Source of the DNA: an uncultured Prevotella sp.
Lineage (GTDB): Bacteria; Bacteroidota; Bacteroidia; Bacteroidales; Bacteroidaceae
Direction: 5' to 3'
Length of the DNA: 64,000 bases
Assembly: GCA_944319815.1 (NCBI GenBank)
Contig: CALUEX010000008.1
Location: 1-64,000 of the forward strand
A model generated the notes under the pieces. The model was not told the DNA's origin. It did not search any database and saw only the letters and a program-made list of their open reading frames with translations. Position numbers and translations under genes: made by a program. Positions 44,224 through 52,693 of this stretch are shown in pieces. Within the stretch, counting starts at the first letter, position 1. The number at the start of each line of letters is the position of its first letter.

Positions 44224-45121
44224 ACAAGTCAAAGCCGAGGCCTCAGCCCTCGGCTTTTTCGCTTGCGGCATAGCAAAAGCCGCACCTGTAAACAATAGCC
44301 ACGCCAAGGCTTTTTGCCGTTGGCTTGCCGAAGGGGGACAAGCCGGAATGGAATATATGTCACGCAACACTGACAAGCGCCTTGACCCGAACGCGCTCAT
44401 GCCAGGACTAAAGAGCATAGTAAGTGTTGCGCTCAACTATGCCCCGGCAGTGCGTTTGCCTGAAGGAGAACTGCAATTCGCGGCTTATGCACTCGGCAAA
44501 GACTATCACGACATCGTAAAAGAGCGCCTGCACCTGCTCGCCTCGCGTCTCGGCATAACGGCCTACCGGGCATTCTGCGACACTGCTCCCGTGCTTGAGC
44601 GCTACTGGGCCGAGCAAGCCGGCATTGGCTGGATTGGACGCAACCACCAGCTAATCATCCCACACGCCGGCAGTATGTTCTTCCTCGGAGAGCTGTTCGT
44701 TGACACTGAGGTTGACCTTTACGACACCCCGATGAAGCAACACTGCGGCTCATGCCATGCCTGCATGGACGCTTGCCCTACAGGAGCGCTTGACTGTAAC
44801 GACTCTTTTTGCGCCGGCAAATGCCTGTCTTACCTCACCATAGAGCATCGTGGAGACATTCTACCCGCCCTCGCCGAGAAGATGGGCAACATGGTTTACG
44901 GCTGCGACCGTTGCCAGGACGCCTGCCCGCACAACCGCTTTGCCACGCCTACGGACGAGCCCCAACTGCATCCTTCGCCCGAACTTATCGCCATGACGCG
45001 CGCCGACTGGCAGCAACTGAGCGTCGAGCAATACCGCCGGCTGTTCAAGGGCAGCGCCGTGAAAAGGGCTAAATACGAGGGACTCATGAGGAACATCAAC
45101 TGCGTAACCAATAATCCGTAA
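44201..45121 (+). CDS. queG: Epoxyqueuosine reductase
   Basis: 306 residues. The two [4Fe-4S] motifs are CGSCHACMDACPTGAL near residue 183 and CDRCQDACPHN near 236; the N-terminal cobalamin-binding part includes KSIVSVALNYAP near 70 and IGWIGRNHQLI near 144. It performs the last step of queuosine synthesis, reducing epoxyqueuosine at the tRNA wobble base. queE, an early-pathway gene, lies at the end of this window. Confidence 0.95.
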   Translation: MNSRLSSKQVKAEASALGFFACGIAKAAPVNNSHAKAFCRWLAEGGQAGMEYMSRNTDKRLDPNALMPGLKSIVSVALNYAPAVRLPEGELQFAAYALGKDYHDIVKERLHLLASRLGITAYRAFCDTAPVLERYWAEQAGIGWIGRNHQLIIPHAGSMFFLGELFVDTEVDLYDTPMKQHCGSCHACMDACPTGALDCNDSFCAGKCLSYLTIEHRGDILPALAEKMGNMVYGCDRCQDACPHNRFATPTDEPQLHPSPELIAMTRADWQQLSVEQYRRLFKGSAVKRAKYEGLMRNINCVTNNP

Positions 45122-45128
45122 CAAAAAA

Positions 45129-45617
45129 ATGATAGGAAAAGACATTGCAATAGCTGCCCTTGTGAGGGCATTCTTCAAATATTACGTCACAGGAGCACTT
45201 GAGACACAAACCGGCGTAGACTTACAGGAACGCCTTGAGCCGAAGAACGTAAAGAAAATGATGCTCGACCGCTATGAACGCATATCAACGCTATTCAACC
45301 AGGAGGCCTTTTACGCAATATCACGCATGAACTATGAGGCTGACGAAATAGAGCCGCTGCTAAAGGACTTTGCAACGCCCGAGACAACCGACATGGAGCT
45401 CGTGCGCTTCGCCTGCCGCACAGACGAAATGTACCAGACAATGGTAGAGGAATACAAGCGCAACTTCATGAACCTGCTTGCCGGGCACATCGAGACTCAA
45501 GACGAACACGTAAACTCATACACCCGCAACCCCTCGCTCGGCGAAATCGACATCGAAAAGGCTGAAAGCATCATCAACAGAATGGCAACACGAGCCTACG
45601 AGTTAGGCAAGGCCTAA
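45129..45617 (+). CDS. Conserved hypothetical protein, helical
   Basis: 162 residues, largely alpha-helical, no signal peptide and no membrane segment. It begins MIGKDIAIAALVRAFFKYYV and includes KKMMLDRYERISTLFNQEAFY and KAESIINRMATRAYELGKA. I recognise no family. It lies 7 bp after queG and is probably in the same transcript. Confidence 0.75.
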   Translation: MIGKDIAIAALVRAFFKYYVTGALETQTGVDLQERLEPKNVKKMMLDRYERISTLFNQEAFYAISRMNYEADEIEPLLKDFATPETTDMELVRFACRTDEMYQTMVEEYKRNFMNLLAGHIETQDEHVNSYTRNPSLGEIDIEKAESIINRMATRAYELGKA

Positions 45618-45624
45618 CCCGTAA

Positions 45625-45712
45625 GGAATTAACAATTAAAAATTAACAATTAAAAGCCATTGAACAAGGCGCAAGCATCGTTGTTTAATTCTTAATTGTT
45701 AATTTTTAATTC
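45625..45712. repeat. A/T-rich hairpin between convergent genes
   Basis: Arms made of repeated AATTAACAATTAAAA words and their complements, starting just after the hypothetical gene stop and ending just before the YbjQ-like gene stop. Likely a bidirectional terminator. Confidence 0.65.
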
Positions 45713-45727
45713 AGGTTTAGCCCATGG

Positions 45728-46045
45728 CTAAATCACCACTGCCGTGCCGCTGCAAGTAACCATAAGCATCGACCCGTTCTCCCCTATTGTCTCATAGTCA
45801 AGGTCTATGCCCACTATGGCATTGGCTCCCATCTGGGCTGCCCGCTCCTCCATTTCACTCATGGCAGACTCCTTGGCCTCGCGCAACACTTTCTCGTAAG
45901 TGCCGCTGCGACCGCCGAAGAAGTCGCGCAAACCGGCCATAAAATCCTTCAGCACATTTGCGCCTACGATAGTCTCTCCCGTCACCACGCCCTTATACTC
46001 CAAGATGCGGCGACCTTCAATGGTTGGTGTTGTTGATAAAAGCAT
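45728..46045 (-). CDS. YbjQ/UPF0145 family protein
   Basis: 105 residues from the ATG at 46045 ([24 protein letters not shown]), the length usual for the family; the frame extends to 46072 but adds only residues inside the leader. The pattern [16 protein letters not shown] near residue 76 is typical. It forms pentameric rings in known structures and has been called heavy-metal-binding, with little direct evidence. Confidence 0.9.
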   Translation of the reverse strand: MLLSTTPTIEGRRILEYKGVVTGETIVGANVLKDFMAGLRDFFGGRSGTYEKVLREAKESAMSEMEERAAQMGANAIVGIDLDYETIGENGSMLMVTCSGTAVVI

Positions 46046-46087
46046 AATTATATATCTCGTTTTGCAAATCAATCAATAACCGACAGG

Positions 46088-46095
46088 CAAATTTA
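46088..46095 (-). promoter_or_regulatory. -7 promoter element for YbjQ-like gene
   Basis: TAAATTTG on the minus strand, 42 nt before the start. Confidence 0.65.
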
Positions 46096-46141
46096 CTAAA
46101 AAATACCGTTCCATAAAACATTAGCCACTAAAATCATCTTC

Positions 46142-46630
46142 TTATCCCAACGGCTCCGCCGCCATGTCGAGACTGCCGTCGTCCACGGGCTTGTAACGCA
46201 CGGCGTGGTCTTCCAGGTATATACGGTTAAGCGTAAACGCCAGCGACTGCAGCGTAGCCTCTCGCCTTGCGGGCGCAAGCTCACACTCCCATACGGTAAT
46301 GCAATGCCAGCCCATCGTGGCGAGCCTTGCCTGTTCCTCCTTGTCGCGCTGCTTGTTCCTGTTTATCTTTTGCGTCCAAAACTCTTGGTTTGTACGCGGA
46401 AGATGCCCTTTCTGGCAGTCGTGCCCATGCCAGAAACAGCCGTTGACGAAGATGCAGGTGCGGTATTTGCGGAGCACTATGTCGGGGTGGCCGGGCAGGC
46501 GCGGATGGTTTATCCTGTACCTGAAGCCGCGGGCAAACAGGTACTTGCGCACGAGCAGTTCGGGCCGCGTGTTCCTTGAACGTATGGCCGACATTATCTT
46601 GCTGCGCTTCTCTTTCGATATTTTCTCCAT
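46142..46630 (-). CDS. vsr: Very short patch repair endonuclease (Vsr), orphan
   Basis: 162 residues. KISKEKRSKIMSAIRSRNTRPE at the start, the PD-(D/E)XK-like core HPRLPGHPDIVLRKYRTCIFVNGCFWHGHDC near residue 41 with the catalytic Asp and zinc-binding Cys/His, and WHCITVWECEL near 107. Vsr nicks beside T:G mismatches that arise from deamination of 5-methylcytosine, so a C5 methyltransferase is expected as partner; none is present in this window. Confidence 0.93.
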   Translation of the reverse strand: MEKISKEKRSKIMSAIRSRNTRPELLVRKYLFARGFRYRINHPRLPGHPDIVLRKYRTCIFVNGCFWHGHDCQKGHLPRTNQEFWTQKINRNKQRDKEEQARLATMGWHCITVWECELAPARREATLQSLAFTLNRIYLEDHAVRYKPVDDGSLDMAAEPLG

Positions 46631-46741
46631 CTTACGCCTACATTATCCATCGCCAACGTGCCGCCAAGTATGCATCGGGCACGCCAGCCGCAACGGCTCT
46701 CCACTGGCACATTGTGGGCCATACGGCCGCTTACCTCTATG

Positions 46742-46749
46742 CAAATATA
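46742..46749 (-). promoter_or_regulatory. -7 promoter element for vsr
   Basis: TATATTTG on the minus strand, about 110 nt upstream of the vsr start. Confidence 0.5.
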
Positions 46750-46924
46750 CTCAATCCGGCAATTATCCGATAGTTCATCCGCGCTGTTTTTAGCCACATA
46801 TCAATATATTTAACATTGACGGCAGAGCAAGGCCTCCCATCGGGGAGGTTGGGAGGGGGCTGCAAAAAGCCATACCGAACACGGCTATGCCTCGCAAACA
46901 TTCGTTGAACAGCATCAAGACAAA
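46750..46924. other. Intergenic stretch with G/C-rich palindrome
   Basis: No gene. CCTCCCATCGGGGAGGTTGGGAGGGGGC (about 46833-46860) belongs to the palindromic family at 25714-25823. With its flanks, the gap between vsr and glmM spans about 410 bp. Confidence 0.55.
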
Positions 46925-46966
46925 AACAAAAAAGAAAGGCGGAAAGCCGCAAACAGCCTTCCGCCT
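46925..46966 (-). terminator. Rho-independent terminator after glmM
   Basis: Read on the minus strand: a 12-bp stem (AAGGCGGAAGGC pairing, one mismatch) with a short loop, followed by TTTCTTTTTTG. It closes the DUF4827-glmM transcript. Confidence 0.8.
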
Positions 46967-47044
46967 TCATGCTATTACAAGGCTAAAGGATAAGCATTCC
47001 TACTTATTCCTTCGCTCCTCACTACCCTACTACTTCTCCACTTG

Positions 47045-48433
47045 TTACTTACCGAACTCGCTTACCACCTTCATGATTTGCTTGCCCAAGGCGTCGGCCT
47101 CCTCCATCGTGGCGGCTTCGCTGTACAAGCGGATAATAGGTTCAGTGTTAGACTTACGCAGGTGAACCCACTTGTCGGGGAAATCTATTTTCACTCCGTC
47201 TATGTCGTTCACCTGTTGGTCGGCATACATCTGCTTAACCTTGGCAAGTATGGCGTCGATGTCGGTCGTCGGGGTAAGGTCTATGCGGTTCTTCGCGATA
47301 TAATAGTTGGGGAACGTCGCGCGCAACTCGCTCGCCTTGCATCCCTTTTGCGCCAACGACGAGAGGAACAGGGCTATGCCCACGAGGGCGTCGCGACCAT
47401 AGTGGCTCTCGGGATATATTACCCCGCCGTTGCCTTCGCCGCCGATTACCGCTCCTACTTCCTTCATCTTCGTGGTAACGTTTACCTCGCCAACGGCCGA
47501 CGCAGTGTAATGGCCGCCGTGCCGCTCGGTAACGTCGCGCAGCGCGCGCGTGCTGCTGAGGTTGCTCACGGTGTTGCCCGGCGTGTGGCCCAGCACGTAG
47601 TCGGCAACCGACACGAGCGTGTACTCCTCTCCGAACATCCGCCCGTCCTCGCAGATGAACGCAAGGCGGTCAACGTCGGGGTCAACCACGATGCCGAGGT
47701 CAAAGCCACCGCCGCGCATACGCTCCATTATGCCGCCGAGGTTCTTCTCCAACGGCTCCGGATTATGGGCAAAATCGCCGTCGGGCGTGCCGTTAAGCAC
47801 ATCGTAGCTAACGCCAAGCTCATCCAGCAACTTTGGCAGGATTACCCCGCCGACGCTGTTGATAGCGTCAACGCAAACACGGAAATGAGCCTTGCGCACG
47901 GCCTCTACGTCAACCAACTGGAGGCCAAGCACGGCGTCGATGTGCTTGCGGTTGTAAGTGTCGTCACTCGTGTAACGGCCCAGCGCGTCAACGTCGGCAT
48001 AGTCAAAAGCCTCGCTGTCGGCAATGGCGAGCACCTCGTTACCGTCGTCCTTGCTCAAGAACTCTCCCTCGCTGTTGAGCAGTTTCAGCGCGTTCCACTG
48101 GCGCGGGTTATGGCTCGCGGTGATTATTATACCTCCGTCAGCCCCGGCCATGCGCACGGCAAGCTCCGTGGTAGGCGTCGTGGCGAGGCCTATGTCGATA
48201 ACGTCGAAGCCCGTGCCCATGAGCGTTCCGCACACAACGTTGCGCACCATGTCGCCGGATATTCGTGCGTCACGGCCTACTACAATCTTGCCTGTTGACT
48301 TTTCACCGCGGCTCTTGCGTATGAACGTCGCATAAGCCGTCGTAAACTTCACGATGTCAAGCGGGTTGAGCGTGTCGCCGGTATGCCCGCCGATTGTGCC
48401 GCGGATACCGGATATTGATTTGATTAATGTCAT
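47045..48433 (-). CDS. glmM: Phosphoglucosamine mutase
   Basis: 462 residues. The phosphoserine loop TASHNPRQWNALK near residue 100, metal-binding DPDVDR near 245, sugar-binding GEGNGGVIYPESHYGRD near 325, and phosphate-binding RKSNTEPIIRLYSEA near 430 are all present; ISGIRGTIGG at the start is typical for this phylum. It converts glucosamine-6-P to glucosamine-1-P for UDP-GlcNAc. It shares a strand with the DUF4827 gene upstream. Confidence 0.94.
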   Translation of the reverse strand: MTLIKSISGIRGTIGGHTGDTLNPLDIVKFTTAYATFIRKSRGEKSTGKIVVGRDARISGDMVRNVVCGTLMGTGFDVIDIGLATTPTTELAVRMAGADGGIIITASHNPRQWNALKLLNSEGEFLSKDDGNEVLAIADSEAFDYADVDALGRYTSDDTYNRKHIDAVLGLQLVDVEAVRKAHFRVCVDAINSVGGVILPKLLDELGVSYDVLNGTPDGDFAHNPEPLEKNLGGIMERMRGGGFDLGIVVDPDVDRLAFICEDGRMFGEEYTLVSVADYVLGHTPGNTVSNLSSTRALRDVTERHGGHYTASAVGEVNVTTKMKEVGAVIGGEGNGGVIYPESHYGRDALVGIALFLSSLAQKGCKASELRATFPNYYIAKNRIDLTPTTDIDAILAKVKQMYADQQVNDIDGVKIDFPDKWVHLRKSNTEPIIRLYSEAATMEEADALGKQIMKVVSEFGK

Positions 48434-48449
48434 AAAACGTTATTTAATG

Positions 48450-48535
48450 GCTAAAAATTAAGAGCCAAAGGTTAAGAAAATACCCTTCAACAATCATCAA
48501 TCAAAGTATATTTCCTTAACGCTTGGCCCTTAACC
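48450..48535. repeat. A/T-rich imperfect hairpin between DUF4827 and glmM genes
   Basis: Arms contain TTAAGAGCCAAAGGTTAAG and CTTAACGCTTGGCCCTTAACC. The pairing is imperfect. It lies inside the presumed operon and could attenuate glmM transcription. Confidence 0.5.
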
Positions 48536-48546
48536 GCAGGTTATTG

Positions 48547-49182
48547 TTATCTTCCCCGTTCGTAAGTAATTGAATAATAGCACGGATAAACGCCTGACGA
48601 GGCATACTGGTGTCCCTGTGTGCTCGGCACTATCAGCTTCACCTTGGCTATGGCGTCGTCGGCCGTATGCCTGCTCAAGTTTATATAGCTGAACGGCACA
48701 AGCCAGCCTGAAGGCACGGACGTGCTGCCATAATACGTGTACATCAGGCTCGAGGTTTGGTCAAACGACGCGCTGAACGTTCCGTTTGTGTTGGTTACGC
48801 TCATCTTTTCAGGGATTGAGGCGAACGCCAACACTTCGTTTGACAGCTGGATTGAGTCGGTAAGCAGGTTGCGCTCGGTAAAGCGGCAAAGCACGGTGGT
48901 GGTCTCGCCGTTCTCTATCGGTGAGCCATGTCCTTCCCTGACAATCTGCATATACACACCACTGTTCTGCATAAGGACAAACTCGTTGTTTTCCAAATTT
49001 GTTGTATAATCTTGCTCCCTGAACTGGTCTTCGTCGATTACGGTGATTGACGAATCACGCAAGAACTGGCTTATGGCTGAATTTTCACGGTCTCTCTGCT
49101 CTGCGTAAGTCTCCGTATCGTCACAACTTGAAACAATGACGAGACTTAGCAACGGCATAATGGCGAGAAGTATTTTCTTCAT
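48547..49182 (-). CDS. DUF4827 family lipoprotein
   Basis: 211 residues from the ATG at 49182 (MKKILLAIMPLLSLVIVSSC); the frame could begin at a TTG at 49191, which is less likely. It has a lipoprotein signal with the cysteine at residue 20 and then a domain (EQRDRENSAISQFLRDSSITVIDEDQF, VYMQIVREGHGSPIENGETT) resembling FKBP-like folds, as in DUF4827. Its placement just upstream of glmM is common in Bacteroidota; the function is unknown. Confidence 0.85.
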   Translation of the reverse strand: MKKILLAIMPLLSLVIVSSCDDTETYAEQRDRENSAISQFLRDSSITVIDEDQFREQDYTTNLENNEFVLMQNSGVYMQIVREGHGSPIENGETTTVLCRFTERNLLTDSIQLSNEVLAFASIPEKMSVTNTNGTFSASFDQTSSLMYTYYGSTSVPSGWLVPFSYINLSRHTADDAIAKVKLIVPSTQGHQYASSGVYPCYYSITYERGR

Positions 49183-49213
49183 TATAGTCAAATGTATAAT
49201 AAAACAACGGGCG

Positions 49214-49221
49214 CAAAATTA
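49214..49221 (-). promoter_or_regulatory. -7 promoter element for DUF4827-glmM
   Basis: TAATTTTG on the minus strand, 31 nt before the start at 49182. Confidence 0.75.
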
Positions 49222-49357
49222 CAAAAAATGTCGTAATTATCAACCTGGCACTATCTTAATTATGCTTTTTTATAATAAAAACTGATACCATAACAAGCAT
49301 TCGCAACCATACACTGCCACATATCACAATCGAACCTAAACAATATTCAGTAAACGA

Positions 49358-49390
49358 AAGGCGGTTTACCGAATATCGGTAAACCGCCTT
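49358..49390 (-). terminator. Terminator after initiator tRNA
   Basis: A perfect 15-bp stem (AAGGCGGTTTACCGA with its complement) and 3-nt loop lie just past the tRNA 3' end. The T-run is interrupted (TTTCGTTT). Confidence 0.75.
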
Positions 49391-49398
49391 CCAGACAG

Positions 49399-49471
49399 TT
49401 GCGGAGGCAGGACTCGAACTTGCGACCTCCAGGTTATGAGCCTGGCGAGCTACCAACTGCTCCACTCCGCG
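49399..49471 (-). tRNA. Initiator tRNA-Met (anticodon CAT)
   Basis: Minus strand: CGCGGAGTGGAGCAGTTGG..., anticodon loop CTCATAA, T-arm GTTCGAGTCC, 3' end CTCCGCAA. The 5' C faces an A at position 72 (C1-A72 mismatch) and the D-stem has A11-U24, both hallmarks of bacterial initiators. The anticodon stem is CCAGG/CCTGG rather than three consecutive G-C pairs. CCA is not encoded. Confidence 0.88.
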
Positions 49472-49513
49472 ATGTTAATAATTCATTTGCGCCTCATTCC
49501 TGATTTGCGAGTG

Positions 49514-49521
49514 CAAAGGTA
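49514..49521 (-). promoter_or_regulatory. -7 promoter element for initiator tRNA
   Basis: TACCTTTG on the minus strand, about 42 nt upstream of the tRNA 5' end. Confidence 0.65.
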
Positions 49522-50010
49522 CTACTTAATGGCGAGATATGCAAATTTTGATGAAACTTTTTTGGCAAAAACGCTTAAAATCATGTAAAACACGTGCTTT
49601 TTTCGGTACATATCCTAATATATATACCCCATTGGCGGAAATATTTTAAGCGGAATGGCGGCAGTTACAGTTTCAAATGGTGTCCTTCCAGCCTGTAAGA
49701 TATAGCCTTTCGTCTCCTGAAAGATACCATCTTGCATCATAAAAGGACGCCTTTTGCTGGCTTGACGAAAGCAAACAAAAACCGTAACCAAAAGCCCTTG
49801 AAATGCGATAAACCGTAAGTGGCTGCAGCAAGAGGGGCAAAAATAATCCCGCCAGCAGGTATGTATAACGCGAAATCAAGGCCAAGACCAACCTGCAATG
49901 CCTCAACCCTACATGAAAAGGACAAACGCAAAAGTGTAAAAACACATCAATAAAAACAATTTGTAAAAATGATTAACACCCAAATATTTTGCCGTATCAA
50001 ATAAAATTGA
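49522..50010. other. Gene-free region, about 490 bp
   Basis: No convincing gene. It contains array copy 8 (49677-49765) between the tRNA promoter and the divergent TetR promoter; the rest has no recognised feature. Confidence 0.55.
49677..49765. repeat. 22-bp-phased array, copy 8 (degenerate)
   Basis: Units begin near 49677, 49698, 49722 and 49744 (ATGGTGTCCTTCCAG..., AGATATAGCCTTTCG..., AGATACCATCTTGC..., AGGACGCCTTTTGC...), with one spacing of 24 instead of 22. Confidence 0.65.
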
Positions 50011-50018
50011 TATTTTTG
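50011..50018 (+). promoter_or_regulatory. -7 promoter element (TATTTTTG)
   Basis: TATTTTTG 50 bp before the TetR start at 50069. Confidence 0.7.
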
Positions 50019-50068
50019 CACACGTCAAACCGAATGTGCAAAACGTAAGACTGGAGGAATATACCATT

Positions 50069-50662
50069 ATGTCCATATCCAAGACAAGGCAAAAATTAGT
50101 AGACGTGGCAAGGCAGCTTTTCGCAAAAAACGGCCTTGAAAACACGACGATGAACGACATCGCGCGCTCGTCGGGCAAAGGACGGAGAACTCTTTACACA
50201 TATTTCAAGAGCAAGGAGGACGTTTATTATGCCGTCATAGAGTCTGAGCTGGAAAGGCTCTCCGACAAGATGGACGAGGTTGCGGCGAAAAAAATCCGCC
50301 CGCAAGACAAGATTATCGAGCTAATCTACACCCACCTGAACATGATTAAGGAGACCGTGATGCGTAACGGCAACCTGCGCGCGGCTTTTTTCAGGAATAT
50401 ATGGATGGTGGAAAAAGTGCGCAAGAACTTCGACGAGGACGAGATTGAGTTGTTCCGCAAGGTGTATGCCGACGGGAAAGCCGACGGGGAGTTTGACATC
50501 GACAACGTCGAATTAGTGGCAGACATAACCCACTATTGCATAAAAGGGCTCGAGGTTCCATTCATCTGCGGAAGGCTCGGGCACGGAATGACGCCCGAAG
50601 CCAGCAAGCCGCTCGTGGCAAAAGTGGTTTATGGCGCATTAGGAAAGTCGATAACAAAATGA
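50069..50662 (+). CDS. TetR/AcrR family transcriptional regulator
   Basis: 197 residues from the ATG at 50069 (MSISKTRQKLVDVARQLFAKNG), which has a clear GGAGGA ribosome binding site; the frame extends to 50036. The N-terminal helix-turn-helix is TTMNDIARSSGKGRRTLYTYFKSKEDV (about 27-53). The C-terminal part is a ligand/dimerisation domain. fabG lies 84 bp downstream, so it may control fatty acid synthesis (inference). Confidence 0.92.
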   Translation: MSISKTRQKLVDVARQLFAKNGLENTTMNDIARSSGKGRRTLYTYFKSKEDVYYAVIESELERLSDKMDEVAAKKIRPQDKIIELIYTHLNMIKETVMRNGNLRAAFFRNIWMVEKVRKNFDEDEIELFRKVYADGKADGEFDIDNVELVADITHYCIKGLEVPFICGRLGHGMTPEASKPLVAKVVYGALGKSITK

Positions 50663-50746
50663 CGCCAACACCGGGCATCAACATAATTAATTCTTTACCT
50701 ATTAATATATACCGAAAAGTTCAATCAAAATAAACAACAAACAAAA

Positions 50747-51493
50747 ATGGGATTATTATCAGGAAAAACCGCTCTCATCACAGGAGCGGCACGCGGTATC
50801 GGAAAAGCTATCGCACTAAAGTTCGCTGAAGAAGGCGCAAACATAGCCTTCACAGACCTCGTAATAGACGAGAACGGCAAGGCCACAGAGGCTGAAATAG
50901 CCGCAAAAGGCGTAAAGGCAAAAGGCTACGCAAGCAACGCGGCCGACTTTGCACAGACAGCAGAGGTAGTGAACCAGGTAAAAGAAGACTTCGGCTCAAT
51001 AGACATCCTCGTCAACAACGCAGGTATCACTAAAGACGGGCTCATGATGCGCATGACCGAGGCACAATGGGATGCCGTAATAGCAGTAAACTTGAAGTCG
51101 GCTTTCAACTTCATCCATGCCTGCACACCTATCATGATGCGCCAGAAGAGCGGAAGCATCATCAACATGGCTTCCGTAGTAGGCGTACACGGCAATGCCG
51201 GGCAATGCAACTATGCAGCGTCAAAAGCCGGGCTCATAGCACTTGCGAAGAGCATAGGACAGGAAATCGGTTCACGCGGCATTCGCGCTAACGCAATCGC
51301 TCCCGGATTTATCGAGACTGCAATGACACAGGCACTTCCTGACAACATCCGCAAAGAGTGGATACAGAAAATACCGTTGCGCCGTGCAGGACAAGTGGAA
51401 GACATTGCGAACGTAGCAACATTCTTGGCTTCAGACCTGTCTTCGTATGTAACGGGCCAGGTCATCCAGGTTGACGGCGGAATGAATATGTAA
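50747..51493 (+). CDS. fabG: 3-oxoacyl-[acyl-carrier-protein] reductase
   Basis: 248 residues, a classical short-chain dehydrogenase: nucleotide site GAARGIGKAIALKF near residue 12, NNAGIT near 89, the catalytic serine near 141, YAASKAG near 154 and PGFIET near 186. It reduces 3-ketoacyl-ACP with NADPH in fatty acid elongation. Confidence 0.95.
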   Translation: MGLLSGKTALITGAARGIGKAIALKFAEEGANIAFTDLVIDENGKATEAEIAAKGVKAKGYASNAADFAQTAEVVNQVKEDFGSIDILVNNAGITKDGLMMRMTEAQWDAVIAVNLKSAFNFIHACTPIMMRQKSGSIINMASVVGVHGNAGQCNYAASKAGLIALAKSIGQEIGSRGIRANAIAPGFIETAMTQALPDNIRKEWIQKIPLRRAGQVEDIANVATFLASDLSSYVTGQVIQVDGGMNM

Positions 51494-51499
51494 CATCCT

Positions 51500-51594
51500 A
51501 ACACAAGGGCTAAGGATTAAGAGTTAAGAAAGCGTGCCTGCCTTTAATTGGTAAAAGCATATTTTCTTAACTCTTAATTCTTGACTCTTAACTT
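51500..51594. repeat. A/T-rich hairpin after fabG
   Basis: Arms with AAGGATTAAGAGTTAAGAAA and CTTAACTCTTAATTCTTGA; nearly complementary over about 24 bp. Likely terminator. Confidence 0.6.
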
Positions 51595-51609
51595 CAAGAC
51601 CAATCTACA

Positions 51610-52281
51610 ATGAATGTCGTTTACGAAGACAACCACATCATCATCGTAAGCAAACGCAGCGGAGAGATAGTGCAAGGCGACAAGACCGGCGACCGAACAC
51701 TTGCCGACGACGTGAAGGCATACATAAAAGAGAAGTATGCCAAGCCCGGCAACGTATTCCTCGGCGTTGCCCACCGCCTCGACCGCCCCGTGTGGGGACT
51801 CGTCGTGTTCGCAAGGACATCAAAGGCCCTTGCACGCCTTAACGATATGTTCCGCAACGGGGAAGTGAGCAAGACCTACTGGGCCATCTGCCAAAACACG
51901 CCGGAACAGCCCGAAGCCACCCTCACCCACTGGCTGACGCGCAACGAAAAGCAAAACAAGAGCTATGCACACGACAGGGAAGTGCCCGGCTCAAAAAAGG
52001 CCGTATTGCACTATAAGGTAATAGGCCATTCGGAAAGATACACGCTTGTCGAGGTTGAACTGATGACCGGTCGCCACCACCAGATACGCTGCCAACTGGC
52101 AAAGATAGGCTGCCCCATCAAAGGCGACCTGAAATACGGAGCGAAGCGGAGCAATCCTGACGGCAGTATATCGCTGCTGGCGCGTAAGGTTGAGTTCATC
52201 CATCCCGTATCAAAAGAGCGAATAAGCATCGAAAGCGAAGTGCCCGACGACAGGCTTTGGCACGAAATATCGCATGAATAA
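51610..52281 (+). CDS. RluA family pseudouridine synthase
   Basis: 223 residues with the catalytic HRLDRPVWGLVVFARTSKAL near residue 56 and GRHHQIRCQLAKIGCPIKGD near 154. No S4 RNA-binding domain is present, as in the short RluA-like enzymes of this phylum. It converts uridine to pseudouridine in rRNA or tRNA; the exact site is unknown. Confidence 0.92.
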   Translation: MNVVYEDNHIIIVSKRSGEIVQGDKTGDRTLADDVKAYIKEKYAKPGNVFLGVAHRLDRPVWGLVVFARTSKALARLNDMFRNGEVSKTYWAICQNTPEQPEATLTHWLTRNEKQNKSYAHDREVPGSKKAVLHYKVIGHSERYTLVEVELMTGRHHQIRCQLAKIGCPIKGDLKYGAKRSNPDGSISLLARKVEFIHPVSKERISIESEVPDDRLWHEISHE

Positions 52282-52663
52282 AAACACGGCCTGACCGTTA
52301 TCGCCATTTGTGTTCTTAATGATAACGGGGCAATAGCCGACATCCAAAGACATGAAAGGCGCAACGCCTGACCTCCAGCCCGGCCCTCGTTACGCGCGCC
52401 ACGCGAATTACGGCCTGCTTATCGCCAATCCGTAACAAAAAGTGCCGTGTTTGCTTACAATGCAAAATGCCACATCCTGCAATGCGATTGATGGCCTTTC
52501 ACACCCTAAAACACGGCATATCACGATGCCACAGACGGCCTTTTGCAAACAGGAGGGGGCGTGCCGGGCATGAATACGCCTACACGTCCGGCCTCAAAAA
52601 ATCCGCATCGTGCCTTTTTTGTCATCAAAACGTTTCTCTTTTTCCGAAATAATTACTTACTTT
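52282..52663. other. Gene-free region, about 380 bp
   Basis: No gene. A possible hairpin (CGTTATC ... GATAACG, about 52298-52328) follows the pseudouridine synthase, then array copy 9 (52467-52554). Confidence 0.55.
52467..52554. repeat. 22-bp-phased array, copy 9
   Basis: Exact 22-bp units start at 52467, 52489, 52511 and 52533 (ATGCCACATCCTGC..., TGATGGCCTTTCAC..., ACACGGCATATCACG..., AGACGGCCTTTTGC...). Confidence 0.85.
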
Positions 52664-52671
52664 GCACATAG
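52664..52671 (+). promoter_or_regulatory. Weak -7 promoter element (TTACTTTG)
   Basis: TTACTTTG differs from TAnnTTTG at one position. If used, transcription would start near 52678, downstream of the ATG at 52610, supporting the GTG start at 52694 for the TamB-like gene. Confidence 0.45.
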
Positions 52672-52693
52672 GTACCACAAACAAACGTTATCC

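Noticed and set aside
47042-48298. A 418-codon plus-strand open frame opposite glmM
   Set aside because: It is fully antisense to a well-conserved glmM and its translation has no family resemblance; it is a by-product of high GC codon use.
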